Positions 1 through 9,300 of a stretch of 64,000 bases of DNA are shown here, in pieces. The stretch spans positions 29,775-93,774 of the forward strand of contig WHVA01000451.1 of NCBI GenBank assembly GCA_015179125.1, given 5' to 3'. This DNA comes from Gautieria morchelliformis (lineage: Eukaryota > Basidiomycota > Agaricomycetes > Gomphales > Gomphaceae). The notes below the pieces were generated by a model. That model was not told the origin of the DNA, ran no database searches, and worked only from the letters and a program-made list of their open reading frames with translations. Both the position numbers and the translations under genes were made by a program. The number at the start of each line of letters is the position of its first letter. Within the stretch, counting starts at the first letter, position 1.

Positions 1-740
1 TAATGCATATTTGAAATGGATGACCCACATGTACCACCACTGCCAGATATGCCGTTGCGGCCCTGCAGCGTGATGTGACTTACACAGACAATTGGTTGAG
101 AAACAAGGGCTCACATGGGCAGCATCGCGCTGATCATGGACACTTGAAATAGACACAGCATCGTGCTTGGTGTCTCATTGTACCTCCCGGTATAGAATCT
201 ACACAAACGTCACTCTCACTATCTTATACAATGTCAAATAGCATCTCACAAAAGTTCTGGTGGAATTGTAGCCATCGTCCACACTATACAAAGATTGATA
301 ACAGTAGGATTGCAGCGCGCAATGCGTTTGTAAAAAAGGAGCGTGGTGATGAGGATGGGCAGGGTCACCTGGCCTGCCAGCTGTAGCCTGATCCAGGCAG
401 TGCGCATGCGCATGCTTTGTGCAGTCTGCGTTGGCGTTTCGGGGCTGGTGTCATTGGCAGCAAGTATCCCTCTCGCCATGTACGATGCATTGGGATGAGA
501 ATAAGACTCTCGGTCAACAAGCAACGTGATAATGTCCCTCGCTTGCGAGGATCCTGCGCATGTGAAAGCGAAAAGGAGAAGATGGAATAATAAAGAGTAC
601 TGTAGGTGAGCTAAACCACTGAAGTGGCCATCCTGCCGACGTTGAGCGGGAGAAAGCAGCAGCGTGTATCTAAACGCGCGAATGGCCAGCTGTCCACTCT
701 TTCTAGAAATGAATCTGAACGGGAAGCTGATGCCATCCAT
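1..740 (-). CDS. Multi-pass membrane protein, Agaricomycete family of unknown function (5' part, runs off left edge)
   Basis: Three exons can be joined in one open frame on the minus strand: about 740-250, 198-115 and 62-1 (gene continues beyond base 1). Introns 249-199 and 114-63 have GT..AG ends and are 51-52 nt. The first exon holds a signal-like hydrophobic stretch (SLLFHLLLFAFTCAGSSQA), then a luminal-looking segment and a membrane helix (LAGQVTLPILITTLLFYKRI). It then continues into a second hydrophobic run across the first splice (PELL joined to FYTGRYNETPS) and a third across the second splice. This pattern (short hydrophobic segments joined by RCNPTVIN- and YNETPSTM-type loops) resembles a family of 6-7 helix proteins often seen in Agaricomycete genomes. 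No function is known to me. The start is uncertain: the Met at 740 precedes about 60 unremarkable residues, and the real start may be an upstream exon or nearer the signal-like segment. Confidence 0.6.
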
Positions 741-1489
741 CTCCGACTGCGTAGCATCTGCGTGAGATATCTGTAAATCTTAATCGCACACTGCACTGAG
801 AGGTCGACCTAGCTTCAGGCAGATCTCAAGTGGAGTATAGCTACACAGCATTGGCACTATATGCTAAAGCAACTTATTATGAGTCAGGGTCAGCTGTAGT
901 GAACGTTACTCACTAAGTAATAGCTGTGTGAGTGCTAAGTAAGGTTGGACGTAGGAGTTGAGTGGATCAACGAACATTGTCAAGGCTGCACGCATGTCAA
1001 TGGATTTAATTGGGTGCACGTCTGATAGGGAGTTACGAATTTCTCCCCATATTAATATTTTCTGGCGTGTTGAACATCTTAATTTCTTATGGCGGTTGGT
1101 TGCATTCTACTCATAACAAAAGGGAAACCCGGTGGCAAACGCATACACGTACCCCAGTGAGTGGAAATTTCTCGTGCGTTTGATGATCTCTCGCTTCAGC
1201 TCCAATCCGCAGCGGGTATAGCGGCGGGCACACGGGGCTCAACGAAAAGCGTGGGGAAAGGGCGGCCGTTGCCCACGACGATGCAGTTGGCGACGATATC
1301 CGGGCACGTCGTGTACTTATACGTTGTCCTCGATAGTCCTGCGCAACACATATGTTAGTCAATCAGCAACTCAAGAACGACATCGCACCATTCACCTGGT
1401 ATCGAGACGTTCGCACCACTGGCTTTTGATCCAGTCGTCGTTGTTAGCAACTTGGGGTTATGGCAGGGAAGGTTCGGTAGAGTTCTTAG
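741..1489. other. No supported gene
   Basis: Short frames exist on both strands but none shows a recognisable motif, a splice-joined extension or codon texture that I can defend. It probably contains the promoter of the leftward membrane-protein gene. Confidence 0.4.
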
Positions 1490-1650
1490 AAAGCTAGAAT
1501 CAAATACACTCTCTCAGTGAATTTATTGTCACTGTTATATTAATACAATACCTAGAATCAAATACACTACATGATTTTCAGTCAACATGCTATGTAAATA
1601 TGAAAGATACTACTCACCTCTCTCAGTGAATTTATTGTCACTGGGAGAGG
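1490..1650. repeat. Two direct repeats with CAGTGA..TCACTG hairpin
   Basis: The segment CTCTCAGTGAATTTATTGTC with following ACTG occurs at 1513-1534 and again at 1619-1642. A second short repeat, TAGAATCAAATACACT, lies at about 1494-1510 and 1553-1569, so the unit is duplicated as a block. The second copy (1617-1650) folds as a 13-bp stem with one G-T pair and a loop ATTTATTG. A similar CAGTGA hairpin recurs in the Copia leader at 4.7-4.86 kb. Origin unknown; a small mobile-element footprint is the simplest reading. Confidence 0.55.
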
Positions 1651-1839
1651 AGTACTACTCTGTCTCAGGATGCATATACATGCACCCGGCCCTTTAGCGC
1701 CCAAGGGCTCGCGCGTCGAAGTCATTTCAAACTCCGCTGGGTGCAGCCGCCTGTGAAAATAGAGATAACAAAGTGAAATGGAGAGATAGGGAGTGACTGG
1801 AAATTTTCGAAAATAATCAGAGAAATGAATGCATGGTAC

Positions 1840-2115
1840 AAGAACAATGTGAGAAGAGATTGAAACACCATACAATAAATCGAACATATTATGCTTGATT
1901 TTGGTGCAGGAGCATAAATGCACCCAACAGTCGTCACAGCCGCAGAAGAGATACTTTCCGGGCTCAGGCTCTTCGAATAGGTCTCCGCTGCACCAGCCGC
2001 CATCGGGTGTATGCAGGGCGTGGTAAGTGGTGCTACTACTGTCTGGCTGATAGTTGAGCTCGACAAACCTGTTTCATAGACGCCAGGACGGTGGCAGGGC
2101 TTTATCAACGAGCAT
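1840..2115 (-). pseudogene. Fragment of an adenylate-forming enzyme (AMP-dependent synthetase-like)
   Basis: In one minus-strand frame the sequence reads FVELNYQPDSSSTTYHALHT, PDGGWCSGDLFEEPEPGKYL, FCGCDDCWVHL. This resembles the region around the conserved GDLF...G.Y.F.GR.DDW motif of fungal AMP-binding (ANL superfamily) ligases. The Arg of GRxDD and the following acidic residue are Cys, and a TGA interrupts the frame just upstream (about 2073). No N-terminal AMP-binding motif was found nearby. I read it as a short, decayed exon rather than a working gene. Homology is judged by eye only. Confidence 0.35.
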
Positions 2116-2784
2116 GAGCAGATGTCATGTGCCTTCAAAGTTGCTACCATGATCCCCACCTTCTAGGCAAGCCGACACCTTCATCAGTATCACGGCCGTT
2201 ACACTATGGCCATGTGTTGAAAAAGCAAGATAGTACGGTCTGACCTTTGCGTGTCTAATAGTTGTGCATTTATGCAATACGACACATCCATTCTCCTTGA
2301 AATACTTGCTGAGAGGGCAAGCTACAAAGAAGGCTTGTAGGATTCATTACTGTAAAAATAACTCCACGTACGATTACTTCCTGCCGTCTCAAACACCTTC
2401 ACATGTTCCTCAACCGCGGCCCTGGCGAACCCTTCATAATCGGGGGATTTATGGCGGGAAGGATTGTTATGTTCACTCCCAAGGGCTTGTCTATCAGCTT
2501 CCACGTCTAACAAATTGCTTGTTGAAGGGATACGATGTGACTCCTATAGTGCGCAGAATGGCTTGGAAGACAAAATGAGCGAAAGGATATGCCTAGAAGT
2601 GTCCATGCTTAGCTTTATTGATGCAACAGGACACATGCCGGATCTAATATGCCTTTGGAAAATTTGTAATTGCCTGTAGACATACCGTATGGCGGTCTGT
2701 GTGGTGTTAGCACCTTATATTGGATAGAAGCACCCAGGAGCCGGTACTTGCGAGAGAGTCTACACAATTATTGAGCTGTATGAT
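2116..2784. other. No supported gene
   Basis: Frames of 60-100 codons are present on both strands (for example minus 2322-2513) but carry no motif I recognise and no convincing splice partners. Confidence 0.35.
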
Positions 2785-2879
2785 CTAGTGGAAATTCAAT
2801 AGAATGACTTGCATTGTTTGACATAGTGAGTTTGCACAGAGCGCGGAGTCAAATTGCAAAATCGAAGCACAACCAATTG

Positions 2880-3705
2880 GCCTACGATACTCACCCCCTC
2901 GGTCAGTTTGCAGCTGTTTGACCTTAGCGTCATGCTGGGTCTCCACCCAGGCCTCGTATTGCTGGTAGCGACCAAAGGTGTCACTCTTCCTTGCTATGGT
3001 CTCCAGGTAGGTCCACCTACTATAATCATCGCTGAGACTTACAAAATACTCCTTCCCATCGTAGCTCTGGGGGTTCGCGGGCCCCCATACGTCCGAATGG
3101 ATTTTTTCGCCGAAGGAGGTGGCACACGGTCCCTCCCGCTTCTGCGGGACGGGCTTGCGTGTAGGCTTTGCCTGCGCACATGCAGAGCAAAAGCCGGGCC
3201 GGCTCGACATATCGACGTCGACCCCAGTTATAGTGCCATCCTGGACTAGCTTCTGGGCAGCTTGGAGGGAAATGTGCCCCATCCGGTGGTGCAGATCATC
3301 CAGCATAAGTGGCTTTCACCGCGCATTCGCCGTAGCCGCTGTTGACCCGTGTTCAACCTTGTAGAGCCCGTTCGAGAGCGGAACCTGCCCAAGCAGCGTT
3401 CCTTGCGCGTCTCAAATCAGGCATTTCTGGTCCTTCAGCAGGACCGAGAAGCCAGCCGCATCGCAGCGCATTAGGGAAATTAAGGTGAAGGCAAGGTCTG
3501 GACAGTATAGCACATTTTTTAGGGTGACGTGTGTGCTTGTCTTGCCGTTGGGTATACTGATTTTCATATTCCAGATACCTGTAGCTTGAAAAACAGTCTT
3601 GTCCGTGGCGTTGATCTTGCACGGCGCGATCTATTGAAAGGTGAGGAAGTGGTGCCTGCTCGGCGACATATGCCCTGACGCGCCTGAGTCGTAGATGTTG
3701 ACTTC
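2880..3705 (-). pseudogene. pol: Copia protease, GAG-pre-integrase and partial integrase, with stops
   Basis: Downstream of gag the protease active site appears as IYDSGASGHMSP (about 3690-3655). It is followed by a stop, the segment PNGKTSTHVTLKNVLYCPDL, a second stop, and then DDLHHRMGHISLQAAQKLV (GAG-pre-integrase; H..H of the zinc-binding part). CSACAQAKPTRKP follows, then HSDVWGPANPQSYDGKEYFV with the first integrase Asp, and LQTDRGGEY with the second. The reading ends there. At least two stop codons and one missing half of the enzyme mean no function. Confidence 0.8.
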
Positions 3706-4685
3706 TCATCCCATCAGCGTACTCGTTCCCAGCGCGAGGGCAGTCCCAGCGAATGTCGTGGTGAACGCAAACTCCTCGTTCTCTGTCGCCACGTTCGCTG
3801 ACCCGCCTCCTTTCTTATCCTCGTCCTTTTTGTCCTTCTTCTTAGCTTTAGAACGGCAATCCGCCTTCATGTGGCCCTTTTTGCCACACTTCCAGCATTC
3901 CACGTCGGTCTTCGTGGTGCTGGATGTGCTGCCGCGTGTCTGAGGCTTCCCGCAGGCTTTAGCTGCGACAAGCACGTTCTCACTCGCCTTAAGTTGGCAC
4001 TCCTCAATGGTAAGTCGTTCGAACTCGTTGATCAGCGTACTAACCATCTGGTCAGGCTCCAGCGTGGCCTTCGCATGCACCGGGGACATCGTTATTACGT
4101 TGATGAGTGGGCGGTACGACTTGGGGAGCGAGCCGAGGATGATAGTGACCAGATCATCGTTGGTGAGTCCGGCGTTCATTCCCGCAAGTTGCTCCTGCAT
4201 TTTCATGATAGACTCCAGGTGTGTGCGGACGTTTGACTCGTCTTCACACTTCAATTCATACATGCGACGCCACATGTCGACCTTAACGGTAAGTGCTTTT
4301 GACTCGTGCTTGATGCACACAGCCTTCCAGACCTCCTTCGTGGTGCTTAGGTTCCGGACTTCGATGAGGACACTGTCCGGGACCGTGGTGAAGATCTGGG
4401 CCATTATCGTGGCCTCACATTGGTTGAAGTCATCCCATCGCTTTTCTATCGCATCCATCTCCTCCTCCTCCTTGTCCGACAGTATGTGACTGCTGGGATA
4501 CGTAGGGATCGGGGGGGGGGGACCCTGGCTGTCCCTTCGAGGTGCCGTTTTGCTCCCCGGGTCGACGCCAGTGTGACTAACGTCTGACTCTTCCAGGTGA
4601 CCCAGTTCAAGCCATCTCGGGCGAGCTTGGGGACGGCGAATGACTTTGAGGTGGAGGTGGATGTAACGGGCTCTGCAGGGCCCAT
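3706..4685 (-). pseudogene. gag: Copia gag (UBN2-type) with CCHC zinc knuckle, frameshifted
   Basis: The N-terminal part (4685 to about 4515) reads MGPAEPVTSTSTSKSFAVPK, then a Copia gag opening with the usual NWVTWKSQTL motif. After a run of about ten G (plus strand, 4509-4520) the frame changes and continues as DAIEKRWDDFNQCEATIMAQ, the UBN2-like helical domain, to the zinc knuckle CWKCGKKGHMKADC near 3870. A Lys-rich tail follows. Gag would form the particle and bind RNA. The frameshift sits exactly in the homopolymer, so it could be real or a sequencing slip. Because the pol part downstream is also broken, I call the gene dead. Confidence 0.8.
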
Positions 4686-4725
4686 AACCTGTAGATATAT
4701 ACACGCAGTAGTCTAAAGTAAGAGA

Positions 4726-4862
4726 ACTCAGTGAACGGGTGCTTCACTAAGTGTATGTGTATATCTACCTAAAGTAAGAGAACTATACACAATGATAAGC
4801 ATGCTGTAGCCTCGAGCATAATACGATACGTACCTCAGTGAACGGGTGCTTCACTGAGGTAC
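4726..4862. repeat. Paired stem-loops in Copia leader/LTR end
   Basis: Bases 4830-4862 form a perfect 13-bp stem (GTACCTCAGTGAA with TTCACTGAGGTAC) around the loop CGGGTGC. A sister copy at 4726-4752 has a 10-bp stem with one mismatch and the same loop. The sequence CTAAAGTAAGAGAACT is also duplicated (about 4712 and 4770). The arrangement lies just upstream of gag. Confidence 0.65.
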
Positions 4863-5004
4863 ACCTAACTACGGGTCTGATCTATATACTTGCTTCGGTC
4901 ATTCAAGACCAAAGCTATTATCATTCTCCCTACTCTGATTGTCCGGTCGCGCCGTGCGCGGCCCTGCTGCGTTCTACGCTTACCCGTCATATCCTAACTC
5001 CAAC

Positions 5005-5500
5005 AGTTCGGTTCGTTTGTGCAAAAAGGTCGTTTGGAGTTTTTTGCAACGAACCGAGCTGTAAGAATTGAGGCACTCAGTTCGGTTCGGTTCGTTCGGC
5101 AACCTCTGGCCGGACTTGAAGACTTCACCTTTTTTAGTGCTACGCTCCTTCGTTACCAACAACGAATCAGGAATATTATCTAGGTCATTTAACACGTCAA
5201 GTCCAAGTCGAGAACCCGCAGTTGAGCCCATGCTAGTAATCCCTTTGTTTTTTTAAATCCATTTTTGTGGTTTTCCTTCTTGCTCCTCAGGCCTCAAGGC
5301 CTCATACACTCGCGAACGAAGTGGCCAGTCGATAATTATCCTGTAAGTCGCTTGGCCGAGCAGCCGAGGGAAACGCTGTTCAAAACGAACTGAGCGAACT
5401 GCCCCAGGAGCAGTTCGTCCAGTTCGTTTGCTCAACGTCTGTTTCAGCTCGCTTGTGGTCGAACTCGAAAATTTCGACGCGCGACGAGACGAACCGAACT
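5005..5500. mobile_element. Small element with AGTTCGGTTCGT terminal inverted repeats
   Basis: AGTTCGGTTCGT at 5005-5016 is mirrored by ACGAACCGAACT at 5489-5500. Related AGTTCGGTTCG copies sit inside (about 5084). The interior has no credible coding frame. A non-autonomous DNA transposon of about 496 bp is likely, but I see no clear target duplication, so the ends may be off. Confidence 0.4.
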
Positions 5501-5619
5501 AAGAATTGAGCAGCCCTTATGCAAATCATGAGATGAACTTGAAGGGGCTACAAGCCGAGTGCGATGTCTATGGGATCGTCGGCGACCCTGACACAGGCAA
5601 CAGATAATATGATGGGATC

Positions 5620-6068
5620 CTACGCCTGGAACTTCAAGTGGAAGGTGGGTGGCGCTGGACACCGTGAGCCTTGAAGCTTGAAGCTTGGGCGCTGAGGGCT
5701 GCCATAGATGATCGGATTGGTGGCCTTACTGTAAGTCCGATCGGAGTCACCAAGTAAGCACCCGTACTTACTTTCATCATACGCCACAGTTTGCCAAGTG
5801 GCAAGAGATGACAAAGTATTTGGATGTGGAAGCCGGGCCCGAGCCTGGAAAACACTAGCAACTTATATATATATATATATTCTGCAGCAACGACCGTTTG
5901 GATAAAGCAGTTGAGCTCATACATAAATTTGTTGAGCGCTATCCGCCTCAGATTGTCAAACATTCCTTCGCCTCTCGACCCAAGGCAGTCGACTAAGAAC
6001 ATCTGGAAAGGCCAATCGGCCGCTTGACGGAGCGCTCCACTATCCCGGAAGATCGTATTCTTCCTCAC
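5620..6068 (-). pseudogene. Coding-like remnant, family not recognised
   Basis: The minus frame VRKNTIFRDSGALRQAADWP, FQMFLVDCLGSRGEGMFDNL, RRIALNKFMYELNCFIQTVV has protein-like texture. It ends at an (AT)n tract (5863-5881), and lower down another frame reads SLATWQTVAYDESKYGCLL. I could not join the parts with good splice sites nor name the family. It may be an old exon pair of a lost gene. Confidence 0.25.
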
Positions 6069-6384
6069 CGAGTCCCTGACATGCGTAATGGATTTAAACT
6101 CCGATGGGCGTAATTAGTCCCTTCCTAGCCGAGCTCGGCAGGGGACAAAACGCGCGTTCATGAGATGTTATGTAATTCTAGGTTAGCGCTGGACAGTGGA
6201 GACTGGTGTTGCCGCGGCGGTGAGGTGCGGAGGGAAACTCCAACATCCTGCCCGTCATTATATAAACCAGTTTACCAGTTTTATTCAGGTTTTCCACCCT
6301 GTGCCCAAGTCGGAGTGCCGTGCGGCGCCTCACGTCGTCTTTTTCCGACGTTCCGTCTACCACCCACCTCGAGCACTGCGCACG

Positions 6385-9300
6385 ATGAACACCGTTGAGG
6401 GCACTGTGACAGCACCGTAAGCCCACGATCGCTTCTCTAGAGCCTAACTGTTCACTCCACCCCGAAGTATTCCTGCAGGAATCAAAGTTGCTGGAAAGAC
6501 TCTTTCGTTTTGCGCTGCCTATTGCATGCTAACTCTTGCCGATCGACAACAGGCCTGCAATGCAATCACCTTCCCAATGTCACGCTGTTCGGAAAGCGTC
6601 CTAGTCAGTTCTTCGTGAAACTCGTCGTCGATAAGGAGCCCCCCCAGAAGACTGCGTTTTCTGCGAGAGGCAATGCTGCCTCGTGGAACGAGCCATTCTA
6701 TTTGTCCGTGAATTCCTGCGTTAGTGTCTCAATGTGATCTTAAATCCATCCACAGCTTCAACTTGACTCGGTCTTCTGTGTTGGAAATTGAAGTATATGC
6801 GCATCACACCATCCGACCTGATGATTTCATAGGCGGCACAAAGGAAAGCATTGAGTTTCTGCTTGCAGAAGGAGCAACTGGAGGTCAGCCTTTTTCGCTC
6901 ATCGACGGAATGCATGCGTAATCATCGAACACAGCCGCCGTTGCTCGCAAACTGCAAAAACCAGATAAGGCAGGGAGGACGCATGAGGTTCAGACTGTCC
7001 TAGAGTTCACCATTTCGTCTTTCGCGACGTCAGACGAGACGCGGGACACCCAGTTGGACGAAGCAGTTGGGGGAACGGAAGAGGCCGATAATACGAACAC
7101 GGTGCCGTCCCCATTTGTTGTTGGAGGGCCTGGAGCCGATGCCGCCACTTCCACCCTCAATGCCCTCGAAACAATATCGGTGGCTTGGGATCCACTCCTG
7201 GACAAGGTCAAGCTGTTTACCGAGATCGTGGATAAGGCCTCAGAGGTATAGTTCAAACGCCGGGGATCTCCCAGGTTATCTCATGGGCACGGTTTGTTTT
7301 ATTCTAGGTCTATCCTTATGCAAAAATGGCATGGTCTATCCTGGCTATTGCGCACAAGGTAGACATATCACATGCACCAGCTGGATAGATATATCTGACG
7401 TCTGGGCAGACGATCATTGCTCAGAAGGACCGGGACGATAGCATCAATGAGCTTGTGAAAACCGTTGGAGACACCTATACGTTCGTCCACTCGGCAGAGG
7501 CATTGAAGATAATTGATTTGCAAAAGCGAATTATCGTGTCTTTGACAACTGGCACGATACAGTGTAGTTACTTTATCCGTGACTATGCCAGAAACAAGGA
7601 CTTCTGTATGTTTGTTCCCACGCTGTCAGGTGGCGATAGCCTTTGTTGACCGTCATTCAGGGAAAAGAACCGTAAAAAATCTAGTGTCGGATGTCGACTA
7701 CAAGGTCAAACAATACCAGGAATCTTTCAGAAAACTCAAGCTGGAGTTACAACAGCATGCCGTGATTCACACTGAAATCACCGTACTACGTGTTCTAAAT
7801 GTTGTCGAGGAAATCGGCGAGTTTTCTGATTCGGGGCCTTTCCCCAGGCTAATACACTTTGCAACCAGCCGGGGAAGTTCAACTGAATGACATGCCCCAC
7901 GCACAGGGAGCTCGTTTCAATCCTAAAAAGGGATGCCTGCGGGGTACTCGGGAGAAAGTTATCGCGGAGATATGTGGGTGGGTCAACAAGGAGGATAGCG
8001 ACGACACCCCCCGGATATTCTTCTTGCACGATGTGGCGGGTGCCGGCAAGTCGGCGATTGCTCACGAGGTCGCTAAACGATTTGATGGGCTCAAACGTCT
8101 CGGAACGTCGTATTGTTTTGATCGCGCTCGTCAGGCAGAATGCTCCCCCAGCAATGTCTTTAGCACAATTGCTCGTGGTCTAGCTGATCTGGATCCAGAA
8201 CGCAAGGCAGCTTTATTAAACGTGATTCGGGGGAATCGAGAACTTCGGACCACAATCGTGCCTAGTGAGCAGTTCAAGAGATTCATTCTAGGTCCCGCCC
8301 AGGGCCTAACCACCGTTGGACCGACGGTGATCGTCATTGATGCATTAGATGAGAGCGGTGACAGGGAATCTCGTCAGGCTCTCTTGTCTGTCCTTGGCAA
8401 CGAAGCTGCAGAACTGCCGCCTAACTTCCGCGTCCTCATCACCTCCCGTGCCGAAGAAGACATCCAGGGCGCCCTTCTTGGGAAGAAGCATGTGCTTTCC
8501 ATGTCCCTGAAGGATATTGACCCGAACCCTGCCGATGACGTCGCCCGCTTTGTGGAAGATCAACTAAGTAACATTACGGACCTCGAACGCGAATGGCCCA
8601 ACGATGGCTGGTGTCGATTATTAGCCGAGAAATCTGAAGGTCACTTTCAATGGGCGTTCACCGCTTGTCGATTTGTCAAAGGAGATGGGAAGGGTGGTCG
8701 GGATCCTGTTCAGCAGCTGCAGAAACTTTTGGTCAAGAACCTCAGTGGGATGGATAACCTGTATCTCGGTATCCTCAAGCAGATATTCGGCGATGACGAT
8801 GAATTGACGGACGATGTCAAGGATCGCTTTTGCTTGGTGATGGGCTGCATCCTGACTGCCAGAGAACCGCTCTCGATGTCTGCCCTGCAGAAATTGTGCA
8901 AGGAAGGCAACTCGGGTACCGAGGTTCAACGTATCGTTGGACCTATGGGTGCTCTGTTGAGCCTTCCTTCTCAAGAATCTGGCACAATCAGTCTGCTTCA
9001 CGCGTCTTTTCGTGACTTCTTGACAGATAGCGACCGGAGTCGACCATACGACATCAATCTATCTTCACACCGCGACGACCTTGCACTCTCATGCTTGCGC
9101 GTGATGAAGGATGAACTTCGTTTCAACATTTGTCAGCTTGAAACTTCACATCTGCTCAACGAGGATGTCGTCGACTTGGGGACACGGACCAAGAAGTATA
9201 TATCCCCACAACTTTCCTACTCTTGCCGTTTTTGGGCGGACCATGTTCGCGCCACCACCTTTACGCCGGGTATAAGTGCAAAGGTCAAGGAGTTCTTCGA

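Larger units (their letters stand above)
2785..4862 (-). mobile_element. Truncated Ty1/Copia retrotransposon
   Basis: Reading leftward from 4862: hairpin-rich leader or LTR end, gag, protease, GAG-pre-integrase and the start of the integrase core. The coding part stops after LQTDRGGEY near 2890, so most of the integrase and all of reverse transcriptase and RNase H are missing. The order gag-protease-integrase is diagnostic for Copia. Several in-frame stops and at least one frameshift show it is dead. No second LTR or target duplication was found. Confidence 0.85.

Noticed and set aside
6165..6426. Overlapping frames of about 80 codons just upstream of the receptor gene
   Set aside because: Present in three frames at once with no motif; more likely the promoter and 5' UTR of the receptor.
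7579..7890. End of the frame after VEEIGEF as the end of a separate small gene
   Set aside because: The sequence matches the spacer of basidiomycete NLRs and is followed directly by NACHT, so a splice I could not place is more likely than a gene boundary.
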